DNA of 53,888 bases from Candidatus Latescibacterota bacterium (GCA_016187725.1 JACPJE010000003.1:1-53888); one strand, 5' to 3'. Shown: positions 23,586 through 33,127, numbered from the stretch's first letter. The notes: generated by a model not told the origin, from the sequence alone. A program made the numbers and translations.

Positions 23586-26500
23586 CTATGAGTGGTGTTG
23601 GTGGCGCGCTGTCAGGTAGCAGAGCACCGGCACGGCCATGCGCGACAAGAGCAGGGAAGCCACCTCCCCGGCCATCAGCGAGATGGCCAATCCCTGGAAG
23701 ATGGGGTCGAAGAGGATCACCGAGGCGCCGACGATGACCGCGGCAGCGGTCAGGAGCATGGGCCGGAAACGCACGGCCCCGGCGTCCACCACCGCCTCTT
23801 CGAGGGGCAGGCCCTGGGCCAGGCGCAGCTGGATGAAATCGACCAGGATGATGGAGTTGCGCACCACGATGCCGGCCCCGGCGATGAAACCGATCATCGA
23901 GGTGGCGGTGAAGAAGGCGCCCAAGAGGCCGTGGGCTGGCATGATGCCCACCAGGGAGAAGGGGATGGCCGACATGATCACCAAGGGGATGAGGAAGGAT
24001 TGGAACCAGGCCACCACTAGGATGTAGATCAGCACCAACACTGCGGCGAAGGCCAGGCCCAGGTCGCGGAAGACCTCGTAGGTGATATGCCATTCCCCGT
24101 CCCACTTGAGGGCATAGCGGTCGGTGAGGAAGGGCTGGTGGGCGGTGAACTGCTCCAGGTGGTACCCCTCGGGCAGGGCGAGTTGGTCGAGGGCCTCCCC
24201 CAGTTTCATGATCGCGTAGACCGGGCTCTCGTACTGGCCGCCCACGTCGGCAGTGACGTAGACCACCCGCATCAGATTCTTGTGGTAGATGCGGCGCTCG
24301 CTGGTGGTCTGGTCCACCCTGACCACTTCACCGATGGGCACCAGACCCCCGGAGGGGGTGGGCAGCTGGATGGCCAGCAGCTCTTCGAGGTTGGAGCGCT
24401 GCTCCAGGGGCAGGCGCAGGTGGATCTCCAGATCCTCGGCCTCGTCGGGGAGGTGGGCCAGGCCGGCATCGGCGCCGTCCACGGCGATGGCCAGGGTCTG
24501 GGCGAGTTGGGCGGCGCTCAGGCCGTGCAGGCCGGCCTTTTCCCGGTCCACCACCAGGCGGTACTTGGGCTGCAGATCTTCGGCGTACCAGTCCACGTCC
24601 ACCACGCCCTCGGTCTCCTCAAAAATCCGGCGCACCTGGCCGGCCACTTCGAGTTGCCGCTGGTACTCGGGGCCATAGATCTCGGCCACCAAGGTCTGCA
24701 GCACCGGCGGGCCAGGGGGCACCTCGGCCACTTCCAGGTGGGCTCCGTACCGCCGGGCAATGGCCGTCAGCTGGGGGCGCACCCGTTTGGCGATGTCGTG
24801 ACTCTGAGCGTCCCGCTCGCCCTTTTGTACCAGATTCACCTGGATGTCGGCCGCATTGGGACCGCGCCGCAAGAAGTAGTGGCGCACCAGGCCGTTGAAG
24901 TTGTAGGGCCCAGAGGTGCCGGCGTAGAGTTGGTAGTCGGTGACCTCGGGCACCGTGGCCAGGTACGCGCCGAGTTCCTGGGTGAGGGCGGCGGTGGTCT
25001 CCAGGGTGGTGCCTTCGGGGGCGTTGACCATCACCTGGAACTCGCTCTTGTTGTCGAAGGGCAGCATCTTGACCACCACGTACTTGATGCCCACCAACGA
25101 GAGGGCCAGCAAGAGCAGGCCGATCAGGGCGCTCAGGAAGAGGGCGCGGGTCCTGGACTGGGTGAGCAGGGGATTCATGGCCCGGCGGTACAGGCGGGTG
25201 GTCCAGTCCTCGGAGCTGGCGTGGCCCCCCCCGGCCTCGGCGCGGGGCAGGAGGCGCAGGGCAGCCCAGGGGGTGGCGATGAAGGCCACCAGCAGGGAGA
25301 AGAGCATGGCCGCCGAAGCCCCCACCGGGATGGGGCGCATGTACGGGCCCATCAGCCCGCCCACAAAGGCCATGGGCAGGATGGCGGCGATCACGGTGCC
25401 AGTGGCCAGGATGGTGGGGTTGCCCACCTCGTCCACGGCCTCGATGGCCACCTCGGCCAGGGGCCGGCCCTGATTGGCTGGCAGGCGGAAGTGGCGGACG
25501 ATATTCTCCACCACCACGATGGCGTCGTCCACCAGGATGCCGATGGAGAAGATCAGGGCGAAGAGGGTGATGCGGTTGAGGGTGTAGCCGTAGAGGTAGA
25601 AGACGAAGAGGGTCAGGCCCAGGGTCACGGGGATGGCCACCCCTACCACCCCGGATTCGCGCCAACCCAGGGTCAGCCAGATGAGGACCACCACCGAGAG
25701 CATGGCCAGGCCCATGTGGAAGAGCAGTTCGTCGGATTTCTCGGTGGCGGTTTCGCCGTAGTTGCGGGTGACGCTGACCTCCACTCCGGCGGGTATAATC
25801 CGACCCCTGAGGGATTCCACCTTCTCCAGCACCCGGTGGGCGATCTGGATGGCGTTGGTGCCCTTGCGCTTGGCCACCGAGAGGGTGAGGGCCGGGAAGG
25901 TCTGGCCCTCGGCCTGTCCGGCGCCGAAGCGCACATAGGTGGTGGGTTCTTCGGGGCCGTCCAGGATGCGGGCCACCTCGCGCAGGTACACGGGTCTGCC
26001 CTGGGGGGCGGCCACCACCACCGAGCCCAGTTCCTCGGCACTCTGCAGAAAAGCGCTGGTCTCCACCAGCACCTGGCGGTTGCCGGCGCTCAACTGGCCG
26101 GCCGGCAGCTGCTGGTTGGCCGCCTGGATGGAGGCCAGCACCTGGACGGGGGCCAGCTGGCGGGCGGCCAGCTCCCCTGGCAAGAGTTCGACGCGGAACT
26201 GCCGCCGCTGCCCGCCGATCAGGGTGGTCTGCGAGACCTGGTCGATCTCCTTGACCGCGTCCTCCACCTCAGCGGCGATGCGGCGCAGCATGAAGCCCTC
26301 GTACTCGCGGCTCCAGAAGGTGAGGGCCAGGATGGGCACGTCGTCGATGGAACGCGGCTTGACCAGGGGCTTGGAGACCCCCGGGGGGATCAGGTCGAAA
26401 TTGGCGTAGAGCTTGTTGTAGGTCCTGAGGATGCTCTTCTCCTCGTCCTGGCCCACCAGGAAGCGGACGATGGCCATGCTCTCGCCCGGCCCCGAGGTGG

Positions 26501-26762
26501 AGTACACGTACTCGACCCCGGGGATCTCCCAGAGCAGCTTCTCCATCGGATTGGTCACCCGCTGCTCCACCTCGCGGGCGCTGAGGCCGGGGGCCTGGAC
26601 CAGCACGTCGATCATGGGCACCACGATCTGGGGCTCTTCCTCCCGGGGGGTCATCAACACCGCGAAGGCGCCCAGGAGCAGGGAGCCCAGCACCACCAAG
26701 GGGGTCAGTTTCGAGTTGATGAAGAAGCCGGCGATCCGCCCGGCTAATCCTGGGCTGCGCAT
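23586..26762 (-). CDS. RND efflux pump, inner-membrane subunit (AcrB/MdtB type)
   Basis: 1058 residues, full length for an RND permease. A first transmembrane helix ([16 protein letters not shown]) leads to the periplasmic PREEEPQI region. ARGMAT-like central helices include [18 protein letters not shown] with the proton-relay aspartates (VDDA). A second periplasmic half and helices up to [14 protein letters not shown] follow. It exports substrates by proton exchange through the adaptor encoded immediately upstream (one-base gap) and the TolC-type channel of the same operon. The substrate is unknown; neighbours with thiol chemistry (trxA, DUF2892, DUF6132-like) suggest a sulfur or redox-related compound. 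Confidence 0.95.
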   Translation of the reverse strand: MRSPGLAGRIAGFFINSKLTPLVVLGSLLLGAFAVLMTPREEEPQIVVPMIDVLVQAPGLSAREVEQRVTNPMEKLLWEIPGVEYVYSTSGPGESMAIVRFLVGQDEEKSILRTYNKLYANFDLIPPGVSKPLVKPRSIDDVPILALTFWSREYEGFMLRRIAAEVEDAVKEIDQVSQTTLIGGQRRQFRVELLPGELAARQLAPVQVLASIQAANQQLPAGQLSAGNRQVLVETSAFLQSAEELGSVVVAAPQGRPVYLREVARILDGPEEPTTYVRFGAGQAEGQTFPALTLSVAKRKGTNAIQIAHRVLEKVESLRGRIIPAGVEVSVTRNYGETATEKSDELLFHMGLAMLSVVVLIWLTLGWRESGVVGVAIPVTLGLTLFVFYLYGYTLNRITLFALIFSIGILVDDAIVVVENIVRHFRLPANQGRPLAEVAIEAVDEVGNPTILATGTVIAAILPMAFVGGLMGPYMRPIPVGASAAMLFSLLVAFIATPWAALRLLPRAEAGGGHASSEDWTTRLYRRAMNPLLTQSRTRALFLSALIGLLLLALSLVGIKYVVVKMLPFDNKSEFQVMVNAPEGTTLETTAALTQELGAYLATVPEVTDYQLYAGTSGPYNFNGLVRHYFLRRGPNAADIQVNLVQKGERDAQSHDIAKRVRPQLTAIARRYGAHLEVAEVPPGPPVLQTLVAEIYGPEYQRQLEVAGQVRRIFEETEGVVDVDWYAEDLQPKYRLVVDREKAGLHGLSAAQLAQTLAIAVDGADAGLAHLPDEAEDLEIHLRLPLEQRSNLEELLAIQLPTPSGGLVPIGEVVRVDQTTSERRIYHKNLMRVVYVTADVGGQYESPVYAIMKLGEALDQLALPEGYHLEQFTAHQPFLTDRYALKWDGEWHITYEVFRDLGLAFAAVLVLIYILVVAWFQSFLIPLVIMSAIPFSLVGIMPAHGLLGAFFTATSMIGFIAGAGIVVRNSIILVDFIQLRLAQGLPLEEAVVDAGAVRFRPMLLTAAAVIVGASVILFDPIFQGLAISLMAGEVASLLLSRMAVPVLCYLTARHQHHS

Positions 26763-26763
26763 C

Positions 26764-27813
26764 TCACCTCACCTCCACGGGCAGGCCATCGCGCAGATTG
26801 GCCGGCGGCGGGCTGATCACTTGCTGGCCGGCTTCCAGCCCCGAGAGCACCTCGTACTGGTCGCCCCGGGCCTGGCCCAGCCGCACCCAGCGCAGTTGCG
26901 CGCGACTGTCCACGTGCAGGTAGACCCCCTGCAGCTGGCCCTCTTGCACCAGAGCCGCGGCGGGGATGAGCAGGGCGGGCCGGGTCCTGGTGGGGAGCAG
27001 GAGCCGGGCGTAGAGCCCTGAGCCCAGGCGGTAGTCCGGATTGGGGAGCGCGACCTTGACCCTGAAGGTGCGGCTGCGGGGGTCGGCGGCCGGGACGAGG
27101 GCGGTGATGCGCCCGCTGCGCCGCTGCAAAAGGGCGGGGATCTCGATCTCCACCTCCTGGCCGGTGCCCAGGCTGGAATAGAGCGTCTCGCCCACCTCGG
27201 CCACCACTTCGAGGGGGTCGTGCTGCTCCACCTCCAGCAGTGGGGTGCCGGGGGTGGCCAGGTCCCCACGCTGGGCGAATTTCCTCACCACCACCCCGTC
27301 CAGCGGGGAGCGCACCTGGGTGTAGCTCAGTTCGACCTCCACCTGGGCAACGCCGGCCCGGGCGCTCTGTTCAGCGGCCTGGGCCCGGGCGTACTGGGTC
27401 TCGGCCTGGTCCAGGCCCTCCTGGGGCAGGGCTTGGTCCCGGCGCAGTTGGCGGCGGCGCTCCACTTCGCGGCTGGCCTGGGCCCCCCGGGCCCTGGCAT
27501 CCTGCAGGGCAGCTCTGGCCTGGTCGAGGTGGGCCCGCAGGTCGCCGTCCTCCAGCCTGGCCAGCACCTGGCCGCGTTGTACCCGATCCCCTTCGGCCAC
27601 TGCCACCTGGTCGATGCGGCCCATCAACCGGGTGGCCAGCACCGCGCTGGCAGGGGCCTGGGTGGCGCCCAGGGCCGGGGAGACCACTGGCACCTGGACC
27701 TGGACTACCCGGGTCACCTGCACGGGCAGGGGGGCGGCGTTTTGGGCCTCGGGACGGGGTTCGGAGGCGCCGCATCCCAGGGTCAGGGCGGCCAGGATAT
27801 AGCTGAGTTTCAT
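26764..27813 (-). CDS. RND periplasmic adaptor (membrane fusion lipoprotein)
   Basis: 349 residues. The lipobox LTLGC at about 10-14 marks a lipoprotein. A barrel-sandwich half-motif ([20 protein letters not shown]), a coiled-coil hairpin rich in Ala/Arg/Gln (about 95-160), the second lipoyl half ([20 protein letters not shown]) and a beta-barrel domain give standard AcrA/MexA order. It bridges the RND pump and the TolC-type channel. Its ATG overlaps, as ATGA, the end of the frame that continues past the UGA of the small ORF just upstream. Coupled by a one-base gap to the pump gene. Confidence 0.92.
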   Translation of the reverse strand: MKLSYILAALTLGCGASEPRPEAQNAAPLPVQVTRVVQVQVPVVSPALGATQAPASAVLATRLMGRIDQVAVAEGDRVQRGQVLARLEDGDLRAHLDQARAALQDARARGAQASREVERRRQLRRDQALPQEGLDQAETQYARAQAAEQSARAGVAQVEVELSYTQVRSPLDGVVVRKFAQRGDLATPGTPLLEVEQHDPLEVVAEVGETLYSSLGTGQEVEIEIPALLQRRSGRITALVPAADPRSRTFRVKVALPNPDYRLGSGLYARLLLPTRTRPALLIPAAALVQEGQLQGVYLHVDSRAQLRWVRLGQARGDQYEVLSGLEAGQQVISPPPANLRDGLPVEVR

Positions 27814-27896
27814 TCCTTTGCTCCTGCTTCTCCAGGGGTGGGTGCTGGTTCTTCTTTTCTGGGTTCTTGCCGTCCCTCCGGGGCGGTCGGGGCCAT

Positions 27897-27986
27897 TCAG
27901 GTGTGCACCCCCATGCGGGGCAGGATCCAGCGCAATAGCGCGAAGTACGCGCCCAGCGCCACGATCACAAACAGGCTGTCGTTCAT
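27897..27986 (-). CDS. Tiny membrane protein, 29 residues to first UGA (frame open further)
   Basis: ATG 27986 follows GAGGAG at good spacing, seven bases after the DUF2892 gene. The product MNDSLFVIVALGAYFALLRW, then ILPRMGVHT, is one transmembrane helix. It ends at UGA (27899-27897), but the same frame stays open for 28 more codons and ends at 27810, overlapping the next gene's start as ATGA. A hairpin with loop CGGA begins its loop about 17 bases after the UGA. Read-through as selenocysteine would give a GVHT-U-M motif and a charged proline-rich tail. I do not recognise the family. The 29-residue form is the conservative call. Confidence 0.5.
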   Translation of the reverse strand: MNDSLFVIVALGAYFALLRWILPRMGVHT

Positions 27987-27993
27987 GGTCTCC

Positions 27994-28182
27994 TCACTTG
28001 CCGATCTGGAATTTGCGCAGGATATCCTCCATCAGGCACCACTTGGTCAGGGCCGACTGGAAGAGGTTGAGGCCCACGAAGGCCGTGAACAGGAACCAGT
28101 AAGGGCTGACGAACCAGCCCAGGGCCAGACTGCCCATCACAAAGGTGCCGGCGATCAGGCGGATGAGGTGTTCGCGAGTCAT
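27994..28182 (-). CDS. DUF2892 (YgaP-type membrane domain) protein
   Basis: 62 residues with an AGGAG ribosome site, three bases after the tolC-type stop. Two close hydrophobic helices (LIRLIAGTFVMGSLALGWF and PYWFLFTAFVGLNLFQSAL) followed by KWCLMEDILRKF match DUF2892, the membrane part of the YgaP rhodanese. The cysteine in KWCLME is conserved in many relatives. The family is often next to sulfur-transfer and thioredoxin genes. Its exact role is unknown; here it is embedded in an efflux operon, so it may couple persulfide or thiol handling to export. Confidence 0.85.
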   Translation of the reverse strand: MTREHLIRLIAGTFVMGSLALGWFVSPYWFLFTAFVGLNLFQSALTKWCLMEDILRKFQIGK

Positions 28183-28185
28183 GAG

Positions 28186-29520
28186 TCACTCCTGGGTGAG
28201 GGGTTGGTTGGCGGCGTATTCGAGATAGGCCAGGCCGGCGCGCAGCTGGCGCAATGTCTCCAGGTAGCGCAGGCGGGCCTGGGTGTGTTGATCTTCGGCG
28301 TCGAGCAATTCGGCAGTGGCGATCAGGCCCTGGCCATAGTGCAAGTCGGCCAGGCGCAGGCGCTCCTGTGCGTATTGGTGGGCCTGGGCCGCGGCCCCGA
28401 TGCGCAGTTGGGCGGTCTCGACCCGGCGGCAGGCCTGGCGCACCTGCCGCCGGACCTGCTGGGCCAACTGTTCCTGGCGGAGTTGGGCCTGGTGCTGGCG
28501 GGCCCGGGCCTGGCGCAGGGCGGCGGTGGTGCGGAAGCCGGAGAAGAGTTCCCAGCTCAGCACTCCGCCCAGGGTCCAGCTCTCCCCCTGCCGGGTGAAG
28601 GGGGAGTTGGAATCCAGGTCGAAGCGGGCAAAAGCCTGGACCAAGGGCAGGTGGCCGGCCCGGGCCTGATGCATACCCTGATGGGCCGCCTCGACCTCCT
28701 GGGCGGCGGCTCGCAGACCGGGACGGTGCTCCAGAGCGGCCTGCTCCAGTTCGGCGGCGGAGAGGGTCACTGCCACGGGGGCCAGGGTGTCGGCGGGAAT
28801 GATCTGGACCTGGCTGTCCAGGCCCAGTACCAGGCTGAGCTGTTCGGCGGCGGTCAGTTCCTGGCTGGCTGCAGCGACCTCGTCGCCCTCCAGCTGGGCC
28901 ACCCTGGACTGGGCGGCCAGAACCTCGGCGTAAGGGCTGGTCTGTTGCTGGTACCGGGCCTGGGCGGCGGCGGCATGGGCCCGGGCACTGGCCAGGCTCT
29001 GGCGCAGGGCCTCCAGGGATTGGCCGGCCAGCACGAGATCCCAATACGCCTCGGCCACCTGCCAGCGCACCTCCTGGCAGCGCTCCGCTCCGGTCAGTAC
29101 CGCGCCCTCCACCCCGGCTTGGGCTTGTCGGTGACGGGCCCGATCAGCCCCGCCGGCAAAGAGGGACTGACGCACTTCGAGGCTGGTCTGGTAATCGGTC
29201 AGGGCTACAGGCTGGTTGAGGGCATTCAGGGCGAAGCCCGCCTGGGTGAAGCGCTCCTGCCTGAGGCGCAGGCCAAAGGTGGTCACCGCATCGTCGGAGC
29301 GCAGGACCTGCTCCGAAAACTGGACCTGGGGCAGGAAGGCCGCCTTGGCCTGAAGGTTGAGGGCATTGGCTTCATCTATTTGGGAAGCAACGAGATGAAG
29401 AGCATGATTATCGCGCAGGGCCCGTGCCTGGGCAGCCTCGAGGGTCAATACCAGGGGTTGGGCCTGGGCAGGCAGGGCCCACAGCAGGGCCCCGCTGAGG
29501 ACACGGGCCAGCCCCTTCAC
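28186..29520 (-). CDS. TolC-family outer-membrane efflux channel
   Basis: 444 residues from GTG 29520, which overlaps the trxA stop (GTGA). Signal peptide 1-20 (GLARVLSGALLWALPAQAQ). Two repeats of outer-membrane efflux (OEP) helical hairpins follow, rich in Ala, Gln, Glu and Arg, with typical ASQIDEANALNLQAKAAFLP and AEAYWDLVLAGQSLEALRQS patterns. It forms the trimeric channel for the RND pump and adaptor of the operon. The open frame continues upstream inside trxA but has no signal peptide there, so GTG 29520 is preferred. Confidence 0.92.
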   Translation of the reverse strand: MKGLARVLSGALLWALPAQAQPLVLTLEAAQARALRDNHALHLVASQIDEANALNLQAKAAFLPQVQFSEQVLRSDDAVTTFGLRLRQERFTQAGFALNALNQPVALTDYQTSLEVRQSLFAGGADRARHRQAQAGVEGAVLTGAERCQEVRWQVAEAYWDLVLAGQSLEALRQSLASARAHAAAAQARYQQQTSPYAEVLAAQSRVAQLEGDEVAAASQELTAAEQLSLVLGLDSQVQIIPADTLAPVAVTLSAAELEQAALEHRPGLRAAAQEVEAAHQGMHQARAGHLPLVQAFARFDLDSNSPFTRQGESWTLGGVLSWELFSGFRTTAALRQARARQHQAQLRQEQLAQQVRRQVRQACRRVETAQLRIGAAAQAHQYAQERLRLADLHYGQGLIATAELLDAEDQHTQARLRYLETLRQLRAGLAYLEYAANQPLTQE

Positions 29521-29843
29521 GAGGCCAATACCTCTTCGACCGCCTTTTCCACCTGTCCCTGGGGAGCGGCGCCGACGATCTGGTCCACGATCTGACCGTC
29601 TCGGAAGAAGGCCAGAGTGGGAATACCCATGATGTTGTATTTGGTGGCCAGCAGAGGGTTGTCGTCCACATTGACCTTGGCCACTTTGAGCCGGCCCTGG
29701 TACTTGCGGGCCACGGCTTCGACCAGGGGGGCCACCATGCGGCAGGGACCGCACCAGGGGGCCCAGAAGTCCACCAACACCGGTTCTGGTCCGGCCAACT
29801 CGGTCTGGTAGGTGTTATCGGTGATCTCGGGAAGGGTTGCCAT
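29517..29843 (-). CDS. trxA: Thioredoxin
   Basis: 108 residues, the normal thioredoxin length, with the active site WCGPC at 30-34, a cis-proline in IMGIPTLAFF and the conserved VDFWAPWC start. GGAGG stands before ATG 29843. It reduces disulfides in the cytoplasm. It is the first gene of a sigma-54-dependent efflux operon: a perfect promoter lies 47-62 bases upstream. Placing a thioredoxin first suggests the operon responds to thiol or oxidative stress, or that some product needs reduced thiol partners; this is inference. Confidence 0.96.
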   Translation of the reverse strand: MATLPEITDNTYQTELAGPEPVLVDFWAPWCGPCRMVAPLVEAVARKYQGRLKVAKVNVDDNPLLATKYNIMGIPTLAFFRDGQIVDQIVGAAPQGQVEKAVEEVLAS

Positions 29844-29889
29844 GGTCTTCCTCCATCGGAGTGGGGATGGGTTTCACCCCTAGACCATC

Positions 29890-29905
29890 GCAAGGGTTGT
29901 GCCAA
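29890..29905 (-). promoter_or_regulatory. Sigma-54 promoter of the trxA-RND operon
   Basis: TTGGCAC-AACCC-TTGC on the minus strand, with GG at 29903-29902 and GC at 29891-29890, ten bases apart. All ten core positions match the consensus. The start is expected near 29878, giving a leader of about 35 bases before trxA. Confidence 0.8.
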
Positions 29906-29993
29906 CAGGAGCAGCAATTGAAATCAGGAGGGGTATTATGTTCAGCTGCAATGAGATATGAATTCTAGTTCACGAAAAAACCAAATCTGGAGG

Positions 29994-30043
29994 ATGTTGC
30001 AGGTGCAAGATAAAAAACAAAATGATGCAACAGTGCAACATCA
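29994..30043. promoter_or_regulatory. Enhancer sites for the sigma-54 activator
   Basis: Site 1 is ATGTTGCA-GG-TGCAAGAT (29994-30011), a dyad with one mismatch. Site 2 (30023-30043) has two TGCAACA/GTGCAAC half-sites inside TGATG...CATCA and overlaps the activator's stop codon. They lie about 110 and 140 bases upstream of the promoter's -12 element, the usual range for a looping activator. Confidence 0.6.
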
Positions 30044-31408
30044 GCTCCTCGGTTGGGCCGGAATGCCCCACTCGCGCATCTTGCGCCAGAGGGTAGTGCG
30101 GTGCATCCCTAAGCGGGTGGCAGCCAGGGAGCGGTTCCAGTGGCACTCGGTCAGGACCCGCAGCAGTTGCTCTTTCTCTACTGTGGGGGTCAGCACTGCG
30201 CTCGCCTGGGGCCTGGAATGGCTATCCTGCAGGGCAGTAGGCAGGTGGTGGGGCAGCAACACCTCGCCGCGGCACTTGATAAAGGCGTGTTCGATGGCGT
30301 TCTCCAACTCCCGGACATTGCCGGGCCAATCGTAATCCATCAAGAGGGACAGGGCTGCATCGTCGAGGCGCAGGATGCGGCGTTGGGTCTGGTCATTGAA
30401 CTTGGCGATGAAATGCTCCACCAGCAGCGGGATATCCTCCTTGCGCTGGCGCAGCGGGGGCAATTCGAGGGGCATCACATTGAGTCGGTAATAGAGATCC
30501 GAGCGGAAAGTCCCTTGTTGCAGAGCGAGTTGCAGATTCCGATGGGTGGCGGCGATCACCCGGGTATCCACCTTGAGGGTCTGGCCGCTGCCGACTCGTT
30601 CTATCTCTTTTTCCTGCAATACCCTGAGCAATTTTACCTGTACAGATAGGCTGAGATCTCCGATCTCGTCCAGAAAGATCGACCCCCCAGCCGCCTGCTC
30701 AAAGCGCCCCACCTTGTCCCTTATGGCACCGGTGAAGGCGCCTTTCACGTGGCCGAAGAGTTCGCTCTCCAGCAGGCCCTCGGAAAGGGCCGAGCAATTG
30801 ACCTTGACAAAGGGGCCGGCCCGGCGGTGGCTGCTCTGGTGGATGGCTTCGGCCACCCGCTCTTTGCCGGTGCCGCTCTCGCCGAGGATGAGGACCGTGG
30901 CCTCGCTGTCGGCCAGGTCCTCGATGAGCTGGTAGAGTTCCAGCAGGCGGTGGTCCTTGCCGATCAGGCCGTGAAAGCGATGCCGCCCTTGAAGTTGCCG
31001 GCGTAGATTCTCGATCTCAGTGAGGTCGCGCAGGATGAGCACCACGCCCTGCTCCATCCCCTCTGGGTCGAGCAGGGGGCGGAGGGAGAGGGAGAGGAGG
31101 TGTTCGCCCTGGTCCCGGGTGTGGAGGGTGTAGCGGTATCCGTCCACCTGCCGGCGCTCCCGCAACAGGGCAGCCAATTCTGCCGATGCCCCGAGCCGGT
31201 CGAGGCAAGACTGTCCCACCGCTTCCTGGAGGGTGGTCTCCAGCAGGCGCTGGGCAGTGGTGTTGAGGTTGCTGATCCGCAGTTCCAGGTTGAGGGCCAG
31301 AATCCCGTCGGCCACCGAATTGAAGATGGCCTCCAGGTTCTGGCGCTGGGTCATACAGAACTGGATCTGGTCCTGCAGCTGTTGGTCGTGGTCTGGGTTC
31401 GAGGCCAT
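30041..31408 (-). CDS. Sigma-54-dependent activator, PAS-AAA+-Fis
   Basis: 455 residues from ATG 31408. A PAS-like sensor is about 25-130 (NLEAIFNSVADGILALN, RISNLNTTAQRLLE). The AAA+ domain is about 145-375, with Walker A GESGTGKE at 176-183, the sigma-54 contact loop GAFTGA at 223-228 and GSIFLDEIGDLS. A Fis-type helix-turn-helix ends the protein (NRSLAATRLGMHRTTLWRKM). The absence of a receiver domain means it senses its signal directly through PAS; cysteines at 18 and 68 could take part. It is upstream of the trxA-RND operon on the same strand, with matching dyads and promoter between, so it is the evident activator. Confidence 0.93.
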   Translation of the reverse strand: MASNPDHDQQLQDQIQFCMTQRQNLEAIFNSVADGILALNLELRISNLNTTAQRLLETTLQEAVGQSCLDRLGASAELAALLRERRQVDGYRYTLHTRDQGEHLLSLSLRPLLDPEGMEQGVVLILRDLTEIENLRRQLQGRHRFHGLIGKDHRLLELYQLIEDLADSEATVLILGESGTGKERVAEAIHQSSHRRAGPFVKVNCSALSEGLLESELFGHVKGAFTGAIRDKVGRFEQAAGGSIFLDEIGDLSLSVQVKLLRVLQEKEIERVGSGQTLKVDTRVIAATHRNLQLALQQGTFRSDLYYRLNVMPLELPPLRQRKEDIPLLVEHFIAKFNDQTQRRILRLDDAALSLLMDYDWPGNVRELENAIEHAFIKCRGEVLLPHHLPTALQDSHSRPQASAVLTPTVEKEQLLRVLTECHWNRSLAATRLGMHRTTLWRKMREWGIPAQPRS

Positions 31409-31473
31409 GGATGAGCAGGGGGAATGGGGACGGGGTCCTATCGAGGAAAACTTACCAAAGCAGTGTCCCAGGG

Positions 31474-32724
31474 TCAAAGACGCCGGTGGGGGGACCAGAG
31501 TTGTTTCAGCTGCCAGACCCAAACCCCCGCAACCGGGACCAGTTTCGGGCTGCGGTAGAGCAGGGAGGTCCACACACTCCAGGATCGTTCTGGGTCGATA
31601 TTGCCCTTGACACCCGGATAGAGGTCCAAGAACACCAGAGGCGTGGGCAGGGCGACCAGGACAAAGGCCGCCAGCAGCCACGGGCTGGGGGTGCGCAGGT
31701 AGAGGATCACCAGCACGGGCAGCAGGAACACGTAGTGGTGTTCCCAGACATCCTTGTAGATCAGGAAGAAGGCGCTGAGCCAGAGGGTGAAGGGCAGCAG
31801 ACGGTCGGGATTGGAGGCCCGCAGGGTGGCGACCAGGGTGGCCAGCAGGACAGTCCCCGGTCCGAGCACCACCACCACCCTACCCCAGAGGGGAAGATCC
31901 GCCAGGCTGCCCAGTTGCGCCAGGGAGAGGCCGGCGGTTTTGGCGCACAGGCTGACCAGCATTCCCCACAACCCCAGATTGCCGGCGTGGGTGAGGGCGC
32001 CTTCCACCTGCTGGGCGCCCAGGTTTGCGTCGAGGAAGGTACCCCAGCTCCCTGGATACAGGAGAAAGTGGGGCAGCGAGGTGCAGGCCACGGCCAGGCC
32101 GCACAGGGCCAGGGGCAGGAGGAGCCGCTGGCGGGCAAAGGCGGGCAGCAGCAGCAGGGCGTTGGGTTTGACCAGTACCGCGGCGCTCCAGGCCAGGGCT
32201 GCGGCTCGGGACTGCCCCCGGTCAAGGGCGTAAAAGAGAAAAAAGAGCAGGGAGGCTGCCCACAGGCTGACCTGGCCCATGTAGAGTTCGAGGTAGAGCG
32301 GGGTGGGGACGAGCCACATGCAGACCGCGAGTGAGCGCCCTGTTCCCTCGGGAGCCCATTTCCAGGTGAGCCACACATCGGCGGCCAGGATCAGTTCACT
32401 CGCCACCAGATATACCAGATAGCCGGTGAGCGGGGGGAGGAGGGCGAAAGAGCGGGCGACGGTGTGGGCGAAGGCCGGCAGGTAGCGGAAGCCGAAGGCG
32501 CCCTGGACCCCGTAGGCGTCCTGGCCGGCCAGGACGGCCTTGCCTGCCAGGTAGTACACCTGAAAGTCGTATCCCTGCTCGGTGTGGGAGGAGTCGTTGA
32601 AGAGCAGGTTGAGCCAGCCCTGGTGCAGGGAGCCCAGATAGCACAGATAAAATAGATGAATGGCCAGGCCCGCGGCCAGCAGCAGCCCGGCTGGCGAGAA
32701 CCAGCACCTGGACCAGCGTCGCAT
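31474..32724 (-). CDS. GT87-like polytopic membrane glycosyltransferase
   Basis: 416 residues from ATG 32724, preceded by AAAGGA. About ten hydrophobic helices are present. The early motif GYDFQVYYLAGKAVLAGQDAYG carries the acidic-residue region of polyprenol-phosphate-mannose-dependent mannosyltransferases (GT87, DUF2029). LELYMGQVSLWAASLLFFLF and AVLVKPNALLLLPAFA are further family features. Such enzymes transfer a sugar from a polyprenyl-phosphate donor on the outer face of the inner membrane. The acceptor is unknown. It lies 65 bases upstream of the activator gene but shows no functional tie to it. Confidence 0.8.
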   Translation of the reverse strand: MRRWSRCWFSPAGLLLAAGLAIHLFYLCYLGSLHQGWLNLLFNDSSHTEQGYDFQVYYLAGKAVLAGQDAYGVQGAFGFRYLPAFAHTVARSFALLPPLTGYLVYLVASELILAADVWLTWKWAPEGTGRSLAVCMWLVPTPLYLELYMGQVSLWAASLLFFLFYALDRGQSRAAALAWSAAVLVKPNALLLLPAFARQRLLLPLALCGLAVACTSLPHFLLYPGSWGTFLDANLGAQQVEGALTHAGNLGLWGMLVSLCAKTAGLSLAQLGSLADLPLWGRVVVVLGPGTVLLATLVATLRASNPDRLLPFTLWLSAFFLIYKDVWEHHYVFLLPVLVILYLRTPSPWLLAAFVLVALPTPLVFLDLYPGVKGNIDPERSWSVWTSLLYRSPKLVPVAGVWVWQLKQLWSPHRRL

Positions 32725-33016
32725 GGGTCCTTTCACGGTGCCCCGATGTACGCCCAGGGGATGAAGTGGGTCGGCAGGGGGGTACACCGGGGGCCCGGCC
32801 AGTGCTTCTTTTCAAAGCGACGCATTTCAGACGCCTCTGCAGGGAAGGGCAATAATAGTCGCCAAGGTGAGAAAGTAGCGCAAAAGCAGGGCGGCAGCGA
32901 GCCGCTCGGCCATGCCGAAAAGCAGCACCGGTTTGCTCGGGGGCACGGTTTTAGCCCCGCAGTCTGCCGGTGGTTTTCTTGCTCTAACACGAGTTCTTAC
33001 AGAGGCTTTAGGCTGG

Positions 33017-33045
33017 TAGACACGCCGTGCTGGGTGGTTTATATT
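33017..33045 (+). promoter_or_regulatory. Predicted sigma-70 promoter for the metal transporter
   Basis: TAGACA (33017-33022), 17 bases, TATATT (33040-33045). It lies in the gene-free stretch 32725-33127. The rest of that stretch shows open frames with no family resemblance and no riboswitch pattern I recognise. Confidence 0.5.
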
Positions 33046-33127
33046 CTCTTGTTGAAACCGAGAGTCGGTGATGCTGGAGAGACCTTCCCGGCAATCTTCG
33101 CGCGGCACATACCCTTTTAGACCAATC

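Noticed and set aside
24087..26747. An 886-codon open frame on the plus strand opposite the RND pump gene
   Set aside because: It mirrors the GC-rich codon pattern of the pump gene, is Gly/His/Gln-rich and has no family sense.
27220..29595. A 791-codon open frame on the plus strand across the adaptor, DUF2892 and TolC genes
   Set aside because: It crosses three real minus-strand genes and is compositionally a shadow.
32733..32990. An 85-codon minus-strand ORF in the 32725-33127 gap
   Set aside because: Composition is unlike a real protein, with no good ribosome site and no recognisable domain.
32788..33016. Possible cobalamin or metal riboswitch upstream of the NicO gene
   Set aside because: None of the conserved riboswitch boxes could be found; only a promoter was supportable.
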